DNA from: Bacillota bacterium
GTDB taxonomy: Bacteria > Bacillota > Clostridia > Clostridiales > Clostridiaceae
Direction of reading: 5' to 3'
NCBI GenBank assembly: GCA_023427705.1
Contig: JAEZAL010000121.1
Coordinates: 1-5,315, forward strand
DNA length: 5,315 nucleotides
Within the stretch, counting starts at the first letter, position 1. Every line of letters starts with the position of its first letter. The notes under the pieces were generated by a model. That model worked only from the letters and a program-made list of their open reading frames with translations. It searched no databases and had not been told where the DNA came from. Positions 1 through 5,210 of this stretch are shown piece by piece. The position numbers were made by a program, and so were the translations under genes.

Positions 1-1
1 C

Positions 2-2152
2 GGACAATTTTCTGATTCAGGTCTTTCTCTAATAAAAGATGCTATAAAGAATAAGTTTTATATAATCGATATAGATTTAAGACAAGAATCTCATGGATTT
101 GTAAATGGAATAGCTATTAGTTGGGAAACTGAAAAAAATGATGCTAATAAAGGCTTAAACTTACCAGAAGTTATAGCTGTTGAAAATAAATTATTAAGCT
201 CAATTAAAATTGGAGAGCCACTAACCTTCTCTAATAAAAAGGAAACAGTAATTCCTAAATTAGTTCAAACTGAAGAACAAGTGGCTAAATCAAAAGATAT
301 AGGCTATATTCGTATTCCTGTAACTGATGGAGGTTTTCCTACTGATGATATGATAGAGTATTTTATTGACTTTGTTCAAAATCAACCAAAGAACTCATGG
401 CTTCATTTTCACTGTAAGGAAGGTATAGGAAGAACCACTACCTTTATGATAATGTATGACCTTATAAAAAACCATAAGGATGTTAGCTTAAATGATATTA
501 TTAAGCGACAAGTTATATTATCAGGAATGGATGATATAGATGCTCAAGGATTTTATACTGGAGAGCATTATAAATTCTTAAATGATTTCTATAATAAATA
601 TATAGTTAAATCAACTTCTTCAATTGAACATAATACTTTTATCAATGACAACTATATTAAAAATACTATTATGCCAGAGCATTTATATGTTATATCTGAA
701 GATAAAATGACTAATGAAGAGCAGATTATGATTTCTGCTCTTCAAGGCATTATATCAACAAAATCTAAGTCACAAATTTATATTCTTAGTAAATATGAGC
801 CAGACTACAAGGTTTGGTTAGATGATTTAATTAGTAATTACAACATTAGTTCTGAATATATCTCAAACCCATGGGAGTTGATAGATAAGTTTAAATATGC
901 TCTTGATGGTTACATCTTATATGATAATTCAAATCTACCTTCTATTAATAATGCTTGCACTTTAGCATCACTGAATAATTCAATTCCTATTGAAAAATCT
1001 CTTGAAACAAAAATAAATAATTGTGGATTAAGTAATTTAATTAAAGATTGCTCAAAGACAGATAAATATTGGGCATATAAAAACTTCTGGAATTCTGGAT
1101 TAAATCATTCAACAGTTATACAGCTGTCTCCAGAAAAAACCATGGCATTAAGAGATTATGCCATAATGTCAAAGTCTCTTATCTTCTATGAGGATGATAT
1201 TAATGATACTTCATTAAGAAGCCTAATATTCAAATCAATGGACAACACTCCTCGTGTATTAGGCTGGGGACCTGATGAGTACAATAATGTAAGTATTGCA
1301 TCTAGCTATGGAGTAGATATCATTGCTGCAGATTGGTCCTATAATCTATCTGTATTAAGCTCATTTCCAACAACTATACAAACCCAAAAGTCTAATGAAG
1401 AAATTCCTAAAGAAACTAATGTACACTATATAACCTTTATTATGTCTGATGGAGATAATCAACAATGGCTTCTTGGAAGTAATTATAGTTCTGAAAATTG
1501 GTTTGGCTCTAAAAATAGAGGAAATTTTAATTTAGGTTGGTCACTAAGTCCATCATTATATTATTTAGCTCCTACAGTATTTGAAAAATACTATGAAAGT
1601 GCAAATTCATCACCCTATTCAGACTACTATCTTGTTTCTCCTTCAGGAAATGGATATATCTATCCAAGTAAATATCCAATAAATAAATTATCTAATTATA
1701 CAAATAGATTAAGTGAATATATGAAAACTGTAGATCAAAAATATGTTTTAATTATTGATGATAATTCTTTTTATAAAAATAATTTATGGCATAAATATAC
1801 TGATAAATCAAATATTGATGGGTTATTTTATTTAGATTATCAAAAGGGTAATAACTATAACGGAAAAATAACTTGGTCTAACGATAAACCTATAGTTTCT
1901 TGTCGCGACTTGCTTTGGGAAGGCTTAGAAAATGAAGATGAGCTAGTTGATAATATTAATTCTAGAACAAAATTAGATTATATAGATATTTCTAGCCCAG
2001 ATTCTTATACTTTTGTTTATATACATGTCTGGAGTAAAGATTTGAATGCTCTTCAAAGTGTTATAAATAAGCTAAGTACTAATCCTAAAGTAAGAGTCGT
2101 TACTCCTGATGCTTTTATGAAATTAATTAAATGCAATATTAAACCAACATAA
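2..2152 (+). CDS. PTP-like inositol polyphosphatase (phytase) fused to GxGYxYP putative glycoside hydrolase; 5' end outside window
   Basis: The frame is open from base 2, giving 716 visible residues and a TAA stop; the true start and any signal peptide lie upstream. Residues 1 to about 200 match PTP-like phytases, which remove phosphates from inositol polyphosphates through a cysteinyl-phosphate intermediate. The family block DLRQESHGFVNG is at 25-36, the P-loop HCKEGIGR at 137-144 (nucleophile Cys138, Arg144), and the likely general acid Asp109 lies in VTDGGFP. The Asp-to-Cys distance of 29 equals that recalled for Selenomonas ruminantium PhyA (D223, C252). After a short linker, about 226-465 resembles the GxGYxYP N-terminal domain (LQG at 247-249). 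About 472-716 is the C-terminal domain, with MSDGDN at 481-486 and the signature GNGYIYP at 549-555. Family knowledge calls this a putative glycoside hydrolase with unproven chemistry. The GTG at 281 is an internal valine codon, not the start. Extracellular location is inferred, not seen. Confidence 0.87.
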   Translation, partial: GQFSDSGLSLIKDAIKNKFYIIDIDLRQESHGFVNGIAISWETEKNDANKGLNLPEVIAVENKLLSSIKIGEPLTFSNKKETVIPKLVQTEEQVAKSKDIGYIRIPVTDGGFPTDDMIEYFIDFVQNQPKNSWLHFHCKEGIGRTTTFMIMYDLIKNHKDVSLNDIIKRQVILSGMDDIDAQGFYTGEHYKFLNDFYNKYIVKSTSSIEHNTFINDNYIKNTIMPEHLYVISEDKMTNEEQIMISALQGIISTKSKSQIYILSKYEPDYKVWLDDLISNYNISSEYISNPWELIDKFKYALDGYILYDNSNLPSINNACTLASLNNSIPIEKSLETKINNCGLSNLIKDCSKTDKYWAYKNFWNSGLNHSTVIQLSPEKTMALRDYAIMSKSLIFYEDDINDTSLRSLIFKSMDNTPRVLGWGPDEYNNVSIASSYGVDIIAADWSYNLSVLSSFPTTIQTQKSNEEIPKETNVHYITFIMSDGDNQQWLLGSNYSSENWFGSKNRGNFNLGWSLSPSLYYLAPTVFEKYYESANSSPYSDYYLVSPSGNGYIYPSKYPINKLSNYTNRLSEYMKTVDQKYVLIIDDNSFYKNNLWHKYTDKSNIDGLFYLDYQKGNNYNGKITWSNDKPIVSCRDLLWEGLENEDELVDNINSRTKLDYIDISSPDSYTFVYIHVWSKDLNALQSVINKLSTNPKVRVVTPDAFMKLIKCNIKPT

Positions 2153-2200
2153 AATAAAGATATAGAATTTAGTATTTCTAAATTCTATATCTTTATTTTA
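2150..2200. terminator. Bidirectional intrinsic terminator between convergent genes
   Basis: A perfect 23-bp inverted repeat (2150-2172 pairing with 2178-2200) has a 5-base loop. It includes the TAA stop of the phytase-GxGYxYP gene and ends one base before the stop codon of the convergent lipoprotein gene. Both flanks are A/T-rich, so T-rich 3' arms are present in either direction. The position between two convergent stops supports use by both genes, though the stem is poor in G+C and has no long uninterrupted U tract. Confidence 0.75.
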
Positions 2201-2201
2201 A

Positions 2202-2894
2202 TTACCATTCTCTACCTTGGTCGCCAGCCATATTGTTAACTGTTCCCCCAGGATAAAAAACTGAATAATGATCTAAAATTGCCTTTTCGCTTTCACTATC
2301 TGAAAAAACAAATAATAATTTGAAATCTTCATTTACCACATATCCAATTATTTTTTCATTCAAATCTGATATAAATTCATATTGTGGTTCTCCAAAGTAT
2401 GATATTATATCTTGTAAATTTAGCTCCTTTAATGATTTATCAAAAGACCTTACTTCAAATATTTGATCTCCTTTATTAAATCCAAATGCTAAACTTTTAC
2501 TTTCAAAAGTATAGTAAACTCCTTTAGCTTCAGCTACATAGTTTTGAGTGTCTTGCTTTCCATAAGCATTATTTACTTTATCGATAGTATCATATTTCGC
2601 TTTAAATTCACTATTTATAACCATGCCACTTTGAGCCATATTATTTATATTATTTAATAAGTCAACTTTATAATTGTCTGCATTTTCAGTATTAGTTTCA
2701 TCTGAACTATCCGTATTAGATTCTGTACTCTTAGGTGGAGTATTATTAGATGAATCTTCACTTACATCTTCCTCAATTTGTGTAGGCTGGCTACCATTAC
2801 TTTCATTATCATTAGATGATTTCTTATATCCACATGATGTAATTGAAATCATAAAAATTGTCATGATAGTAATAATTATCATTTTCCTCTTCAT
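2202..2894 (-). CDS. YjgB/DUF4309-family lipoprotein
   Basis: This encodes 230 residues. A lipoprotein signal peptide is evident: KRK at 2-4, a hydrophobic stretch to about 18, and the lipobox ITSC with lipidated Cys21, so the mature protein should be anchored on the outer face of the membrane. Residues 22-74 form a low-complexity Ser/Asn/Glu/Asp/Thr linker typical of surface lipoproteins. Residues about 76-230 match the DUF4309 family, exemplified by Bacillus subtilis YjgB. Recognisable parts are AKGVYYTF (123-130), FGFNKGDQIFEVRSF (137-151) and the C-terminal block DHYSVFYPGGTVNNMAGD followed by QGREW (208-230). The family function is unknown. The start is fixed by AAGGAGG seven bases upstream (2902-2908); the ATG four codons further in has no such site. 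The gene is convergent with the phytase fusion and downstream of the MerR gene, but a terminator separates it from the latter. No clear promoter stands out in the very A/T-rich 2911-3040. Confidence 0.88.
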   Translation of the reverse strand: MKRKMIIITIMTIFMISITSCGYKKSSNDNESNGSQPTQIEEDVSEDSSNNTPPKSTESNTDSSDETNTENADNYKVDLLNNINNMAQSGMVINSEFKAKYDTIDKVNNAYGKQDTQNYVAEAKGVYYTFESKSLAFGFNKGDQIFEVRSFDKSLKELNLQDIISYFGEPQYEFISDLNEKIIGYVVNEDFKLLFVFSDSESEKAILDHYSVFYPGGTVNNMAGDQGREW

Positions 2895-3040
2895 TCTACT
2901 TCCTCCTTAATAAAACCTTATTATTATATTATATTCATTTTAAATATATATTTTTTATTTCTATGTAAAACTTCATATTAATGTCACTATTATACTCAAT
3001 TTTGTATAATATAAATAAATTCACTCTTCTCATTAAAATG

Positions 3041-3092
3041 TAAAATAAAAAAATGTAAAATTATTTATGTAATTTTACATTTTTTTATTTTA
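3041..3092 (-). terminator. Intrinsic terminator of the MerR-TipAS gene
   Basis: A perfect 23-bp inverted repeat (3041-3063 with 3070-3092) with a 6-base loop lies 11 bases beyond the stop of the MerR-family gene. Read on the minus strand, the 3' arm contains a run of seven T. The stem is almost entirely A-T, with only two G-C pairs, so its strength is uncertain. Its position between two genes on the same strand suggests that the MerR gene and the lipoprotein gene are separate transcription units. Confidence 0.68.
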
Positions 3093-3103
3093 ATTAAATA
3101 TTA

Positions 3104-3523
3104 CTATTTTGCATACTTTACTATTATATCTCTTAAAATACTTACTACTTCCTTACCCGCTTTATCATTATAATATTTTGCGAATCTTTCATCAGCAACA
3201 TACATTTCAGCTAAGCCAATATGAGCTTCTTTTGAATAGCTAGGCCATGTGAAGCTAAGCCACTTTTTATGATTTTCATAAACTTCTTTAGCTACATTTG
3301 ATTCTAAGTCCCCAGTGTTAACAACTTCTAATAATCCATTAAAGATAGCCTCTTCAACTTTATTCATACTATTAAAATCTTCTTCATTCATATTCATAAA
3401 CTTCTTATTAGAAGCTTCAATTGTTTCTTTACCATATTTATCTTTAATTTCTTTTCCGTATTTTCTTTCATTCTCTTCTAAACGTTCTTTCTTAAATCCT
3501 TCAAACTTTTCTTTATTAGACAT
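3104..3523 (-). CDS. Possible internal translation product: TipAS domain alone (139 aa)
   Basis: Within the MerR-TipAS gene, Met114 (ATG at 3523-3521) is preceded by AAAGGAG (3532-3538) with an 8-base gap, a good ribosome binding site. Initiation here would yield a 139-residue protein with only the ligand-binding domain. The Streptomyces lividans tipA gene is known to make such a short form (TipAS, about 144 residues) from an internal start at nearly the same position (residue 110). Use of this start is inferred from sequence only; the same bases also encode YKKGEIS in the full-length protein. Confidence 0.5.
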   Translation of the reverse strand: MSNKEKFEGFKKERLEENERKYGKEIKDKYGKETIEASNKKFMNMNEEDFNSMNKVEEAIFNGLLEVVNTGDLESNVAKEVYENHKKWLSFTWPSYSKEAHIGLAEMYVADERFAKYYNDKAGKEVVSILRDIIVKYAK

Positions 3524-3862
3524 ACTGATTTCTCCTTTCTTATACTCAATAGTCTTTTCTACAGTTAAAATCAATTGATCAAGTTGATTTCTCCTAGATA
3601 TGAGGTTTTCTCGATGTTTAATTAATGATTGGCAAATATCAAAACTAGAATTAGATATAATATTTTCAATTTCTTCAAGTCTAATATCCATAGATCTAAA
3701 AAGTAAAATTTGTTGTAATATATCAACCTCTTTTTCTCCATATATTCTGTATCCTGATGAATTAACTCTACAAGGCTTTAATAATCCAATTTCATCATAA
3801 TACCTAAGAGTTCTAGTGCTTATACCTGCCATTTCAGCTAGCTTCTTAATTGTATATTCCAT
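3104..3862 (-). CDS. MerR-family transcriptional regulator with C-terminal TipAS ligand-binding domain
   Basis: This encodes 252 residues, almost the same length as Streptomyces TipAL (253). Residues 1-70 are a MerR DNA-binding domain: winged helix with YTIKKLAEMAGIS, TRTLRYYDEIGLLKP and GYRIYGEKEVDIL. A dimerisation helix follows at about 76-110. Residues about 135-248 are a TipAS domain (WLSFTWPSYSKEAHIGLAEMYV, then DERFAKYYNDKAG), the all-helical pocket that binds thiopeptides or other drugs in TipA and is found in Bacillus Mta. Proteins of this type bind a promoter with an over-long spacer and activate it when ligand is bound. The start has AAGGAGG seven bases upstream (3870-3876). A MerR-type promoter lies immediately upstream, so autoregulation is likely. 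There is no Cys in the TipAS part (only Cys32 and Cys77), so covalent capture as described for thiostrepton in TipAL is not expected. The ligand and any other targets are unknown; no efflux gene is adjacent. Confidence 0.9.
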   Translation of the reverse strand: MEYTIKKLAEMAGISTRTLRYYDEIGLLKPCRVNSSGYRIYGEKEVDILQQILLFRSMDIRLEEIENIISNSSFDICQSLIKHRENLISRRNQLDQLILTVEKTIEYKKGEISMSNKEKFEGFKKERLEENERKYGKEIKDKYGKETIEASNKKFMNMNEEDFNSMNKVEEAIFNGLLEVVNTGDLESNVAKEVYENHKKWLSFTWPSYSKEAHIGLAEMYVADERFAKYYNDKAGKEVVSILRDIIVKYAK

Positions 3863-3869
3863 CTCAATT

Positions 3870-3876
3870 CCTCCTT
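3870..3876 (-). promoter_or_regulatory. Ribosome binding site of the MerR-TipAS gene
   Basis: AAGGAGG on the minus strand lies seven bases before the ATG at 3862. It sits directly at the predicted transcription start of the MerR promoter, giving an extremely short leader of about 16 bases. Confidence 0.8.
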
Positions 3877-3884
3877 ACAAGTTA

Positions 3885-3915
3885 ATAATAGACCTTCACG
3901 CAACGTTAATGTCAA
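3885..3915 (-). promoter_or_regulatory. MerR-type promoter and operator (19-bp spacer with dyad)
   Basis: On the minus strand, TTGACA (3915-3910) and TATTAT (3890-3885) are separated by exactly 19 bp, the elongated spacer typical of promoters controlled by MerR-family activators. The spacer region contains an imperfect dyad: ACCTTCACG (3892-3900), CAA, CGTTAATGT (3904-3912), where 7 of 9 positions match between the arms. This is where a MerR dimer would bind and untwist the DNA. It drives the MerR-TipAS gene itself, so positive autoregulation in response to ligand is the simplest reading. Confidence 0.8.
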
Positions 3916-3977
3916 TACATATTTTAGTATTTTTTTGATATCTTTAAAAACAAAATTATCTTTAAATAAAATTCATA

Positions 3978-4006
3978 TATACACAAGTATTTAATAGTGT
4001 TATAAT
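3978..4006 (+). promoter_or_regulatory. Probable promoter of cdd
   Basis: TATACA (3978-3983) and a perfect TATAAT (4001-4006) are 17 bp apart. A TG dinucleotide one base before the -10 box (TGTTATAAT) makes it an extended -10 promoter. Transcription would start near 4013, giving a leader of roughly 75 bases before the cdd start codon at 4087. It fires away from the MerR promoter, about 60 bp from the MerR dyad, so cdd is probably not controlled by that operator. Confidence 0.6.
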
Positions 4007-4086
4007 AAAAATCCACTTAATGTTATATACTTTTAAAGTGAATTATATTATTTAATTATTATTAAAGAAAGTGTCAGGTGAAATTT

Positions 4087-4503
4087 ATGATTGATGCAAA
4101 ATTATTAGTTGAAAAGGGTTATGAGGCTCAAAAATTTGCTTATACTCCTTACTCTAACTTTAATGTTGGTGCAGCACTACTTGGTACAAACGGCAAAATT
4201 TACTTAGGTTGTAATATAGAAAATGCGGCTTTTACCCCAACAAACTGTGCTGAAAGAACTGCTTTCTTCAAAGCTGTATCTGAAGGACAACATGAATTCC
4301 TTGCAATAGCAATAGTAGGTAATAAAGCAGATGCTGAGGAAACTGAATACTGTGCACCTTGCGGAGTATGCAGACAAGTAATAGCTGAATTCTGTAATCC
4401 GAAGACATTTAAAATCTTCCTTGCTAAAAATAAAGATGAATTTAAAGAATATACATTAGAAGAACTTTTACCTTTAGGATTTACTGGAAAAAATTTGGAT
4501 TAA
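4087..4503 (+). CDS. cdd: Cytidine deaminase
   Basis: This cytosolic enzyme hydrolyses cytidine and deoxycytidine to uridine and deoxyuridine in pyrimidine salvage. The 138-residue length fits the small, tetrameric, all-Cys zinc type (B. subtilis Cdd, 136 residues). Visible motifs are YTPYSNFNVGAAL (19-31), the substrate-binding GCNIENAA (41-48, Asn43 and Glu45), the catalytic CAERTA (54-59, zinc ligand Cys54 and proton-shuttling Glu56) and PCGVCRQ (91-97, zinc ligands Cys92 and Cys95). LEELLP is near the C-terminus. I chose ATG 4087 because AGGTGA (4076-4081) lies 5 bases upstream. A GTG at 4078 would add three residues but lies inside that site and has only a weak A-rich stretch before it. 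No terminator follows the stop directly; the first is at 4725, beyond a structured region. In many Firmicutes cdd clusters with era and other genes, but here it seems to stand alone. Confidence 0.96.
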   Translation: MIDAKLLVEKGYEAQKFAYTPYSNFNVGAALLGTNGKIYLGCNIENAAFTPTNCAERTAFFKAVSEGQHEFLAIAIVGNKADAEETEYCAPCGVCRQVIAEFCNPKTFKIFLAKNKDEFKEYTLEELLPLGFTGKNLD

Positions 4504-4519
4504 TATATAAGTTTAATAT

Positions 4520-4754
4520 AGCTTAGAAATAAGGATATGTTTTAAAAGAGTGTTGATAAGACTAGCTATGCTCAAATAAACTAACGACTCTAAAGCATAA
4601 TATCCAATCAGTCACTAAGAAATTCTAAAATCTCACTATGGATTTATTCAAAAAATAAATGTCTCTTTAGTGATTTAATAGAACGTAAAATTTTCAACAT
4701 TGAAATAAGACATAGCGTAAATTTAAAGCCCAACATAATTGTTGGGCTTTTTTT
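4520..4754 (+). ncRNA. Candidate structured RNA or structured cdd 3' UTR, class not recognised
   Basis: No coding frame of note is present, but several pairings are visible. Hairpin I: GGATAT (4533-4538) with ATATCC (4600-4605), continuing with AGAGTGTT (4547-4554) and AACGACTCT (4583-4591, one bulged G). Hairpin II: 4610-4618 with 4667-4675 (TCACTAA/TTAGTGA core), containing an inner stem 4642-4648 with 4654-4660. A small stem lies at 4692-4696 with 4701-4705. The loop of hairpin I carries GCTATG (4565-4570), which can pair with CATAGC (4711-4716) to form a pseudoknot. A GNRA-capped mini-hairpin (4522-4533) overlaps hairpin I. The region ends at a strong intrinsic terminator. The 5' end is uncertain: no convincing promoter is visible near 4480-4515, so it could be processed from the cdd transcript. 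Known clostridial RNAs such as the raiA motif are of similar size, but I cannot confirm membership. Confidence 0.5.
4725..4754 (+). terminator. Strong intrinsic terminator
   Basis: An 11-bp perfect stem (AAAGCCCAACA at 4725-4735 with TGTTGGGCTTT at 4740-4750) has a TAAT loop and a run of seven T (4748-4754). It is the most G+C-rich hairpin of the window and a textbook Rho-independent terminator. It ends the candidate structured RNA and any transcript from cdd. Confidence 0.93.
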
Positions 4755-4966
4755 ATGTAATAATTCTATGAAAATCAATTGATATAGAAAAAAGTTATCT
4801 ATTTTATAATATCTCCTTAATATGATTGGAGTGAAAGTCTATAGAAAGAGTATTGAACACTTAATATTATGAATAAACTAGGCTTTTTTAAAATAATAAT
4901 ATGAATGAAATAGTTAAAAAATAGTTTAATATAATATAAAATTAAATTGACTTAAATTTCAGAAAT
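4755..4966. other. A/T-rich intergenic stretch without a recognised feature
   Basis: Very A/T-rich sequence with only short open frames. The longest I noticed on the plus strand (from the ATG at 4820, about 16 codons) lacks a ribosome binding site. No convincing terminator, tRNA or repeat was seen. Confidence 0.5.
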
Positions 4967-4995
4967 TTGCAAAAATACTTAATTTTAATTACAAT
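4967..4995 (+). promoter_or_regulatory. Probable promoter of the DUF1538 gene
   Basis: TTGCAA (4967-4972) and TACAAT (4990-4995) are exactly 17 bp apart, matching the sigma-A consensus at 4 of 6 and 5 of 6 positions. Transcription would begin near 5002, giving a leader of about 210 bases before the start codon at 5211. In such A/T-rich DNA a chance match is possible, but the spacing and the position before a long inverted repeat favour it. Confidence 0.5.
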
Positions 4996-5026
4996 TAATT
5001 AAGGAAACATGAAAATTGGTTTTAAC

Positions 5027-5139
5027 CGATAAGTATTTAATCAAAAATTTTAGGTGTAATATTTCATACAACATATTCTACAGTAATAAAATTTTACGAG
5101 TAAATAAAGCAATGAAATTATTAAATTTAATACTTATCG
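5027..5139 (+). promoter_or_regulatory. Nested stem-loop in the 5' leader of the DUF1538 gene, possible cis-regulatory RNA
   Basis: CGATAAGTATT (5027-5037) is perfectly complementary to AATACTTATCG (5129-5139), and the match continues for three more pairs after one mismatch. Inside this closing stem, 5044-5052 pairs with 5087-5095 (9 bp, A-T only). Inside that, TGTA then ATAT (5055-5062) pairs with ATAT and TACA (5073-5082) around a two-base bulge, leaving a 10-base loop. A long closing stem around nested helices between a promoter and a ribosome binding site resembles riboswitch architecture, but I recognise no known riboswitch consensus. No terminator follows it, so any control would act on translation or stability. 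Confidence 0.4.
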
Positions 5140-5172
5140 TTATTATATAAAAGAAAAAATAAGAGAGGTGAT

Positions 5173-5205
5173 TGAAAAAACAAATTTTAAATAAGAAGGG
5201 ATGAG
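5173..5205 (+). CDS. Possible 10-residue leader peptide
   Basis: GAGAGGTGA (5163-5171) is a strong ribosome binding sequence with no long gene behind it at the right distance. A TTG at 5173 would start MKKQILNKKG, ending at TGA 5203-5205, inside the ribosome binding region of the DUF1538 gene and five bases before its start. Alternatively a GTG at 5168 gives an eight-residue peptide ending at 5194. Translation coupling to the next gene is possible, but the coding evidence is only the binding site and position. Confidence 0.22.
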
Positions 5206-5210
5206 GCAAA

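Noticed and set aside
281..283. GTG codon that could be taken as the start of the phytase-GxGYxYP gene
   Set aside because: The frame is open to the window edge and the upstream residues contain conserved phytase sequence (DLRQESHGFVNG), so this codon is an internal valine.
2674..2910. Plus-strand open frame of 78 codons
   Set aside because: It lies antisense to the lipoprotein gene and encodes the mirror image of its low-complexity linker and signal peptide; no family resemblance.
3005..3010. Plus-strand TATAAT
   Set aside because: No matching -35 element and no plus-strand gene downstream; chance match in A/T-rich DNA.
3315..3800. Two plus-strand open frames (3315-3578 and 3600-3800)
   Set aside because: Both are antisense to the well-supported MerR-TipAS gene, and their products look like shadow translations.
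4013..4040. Short inverted repeat CACTT/AAGTG in the cdd leader
   Set aside because: Only five pairs with a long A/T-rich gap; not enough to claim an operator.
4078..4080. GTG as the cdd start
   Set aside because: It falls inside the AGGTGA site that serves the ATG at 4087, and it has only a weak upstream site of its own.
4504..5210. tRNA, T-box, CRISPR, insertion sequence or attachment site
   Set aside because: No T-box AGGGTGG motif, no regular repeats with spacers, no transposase remnants and no tRNA-like cloverleaf were visible.
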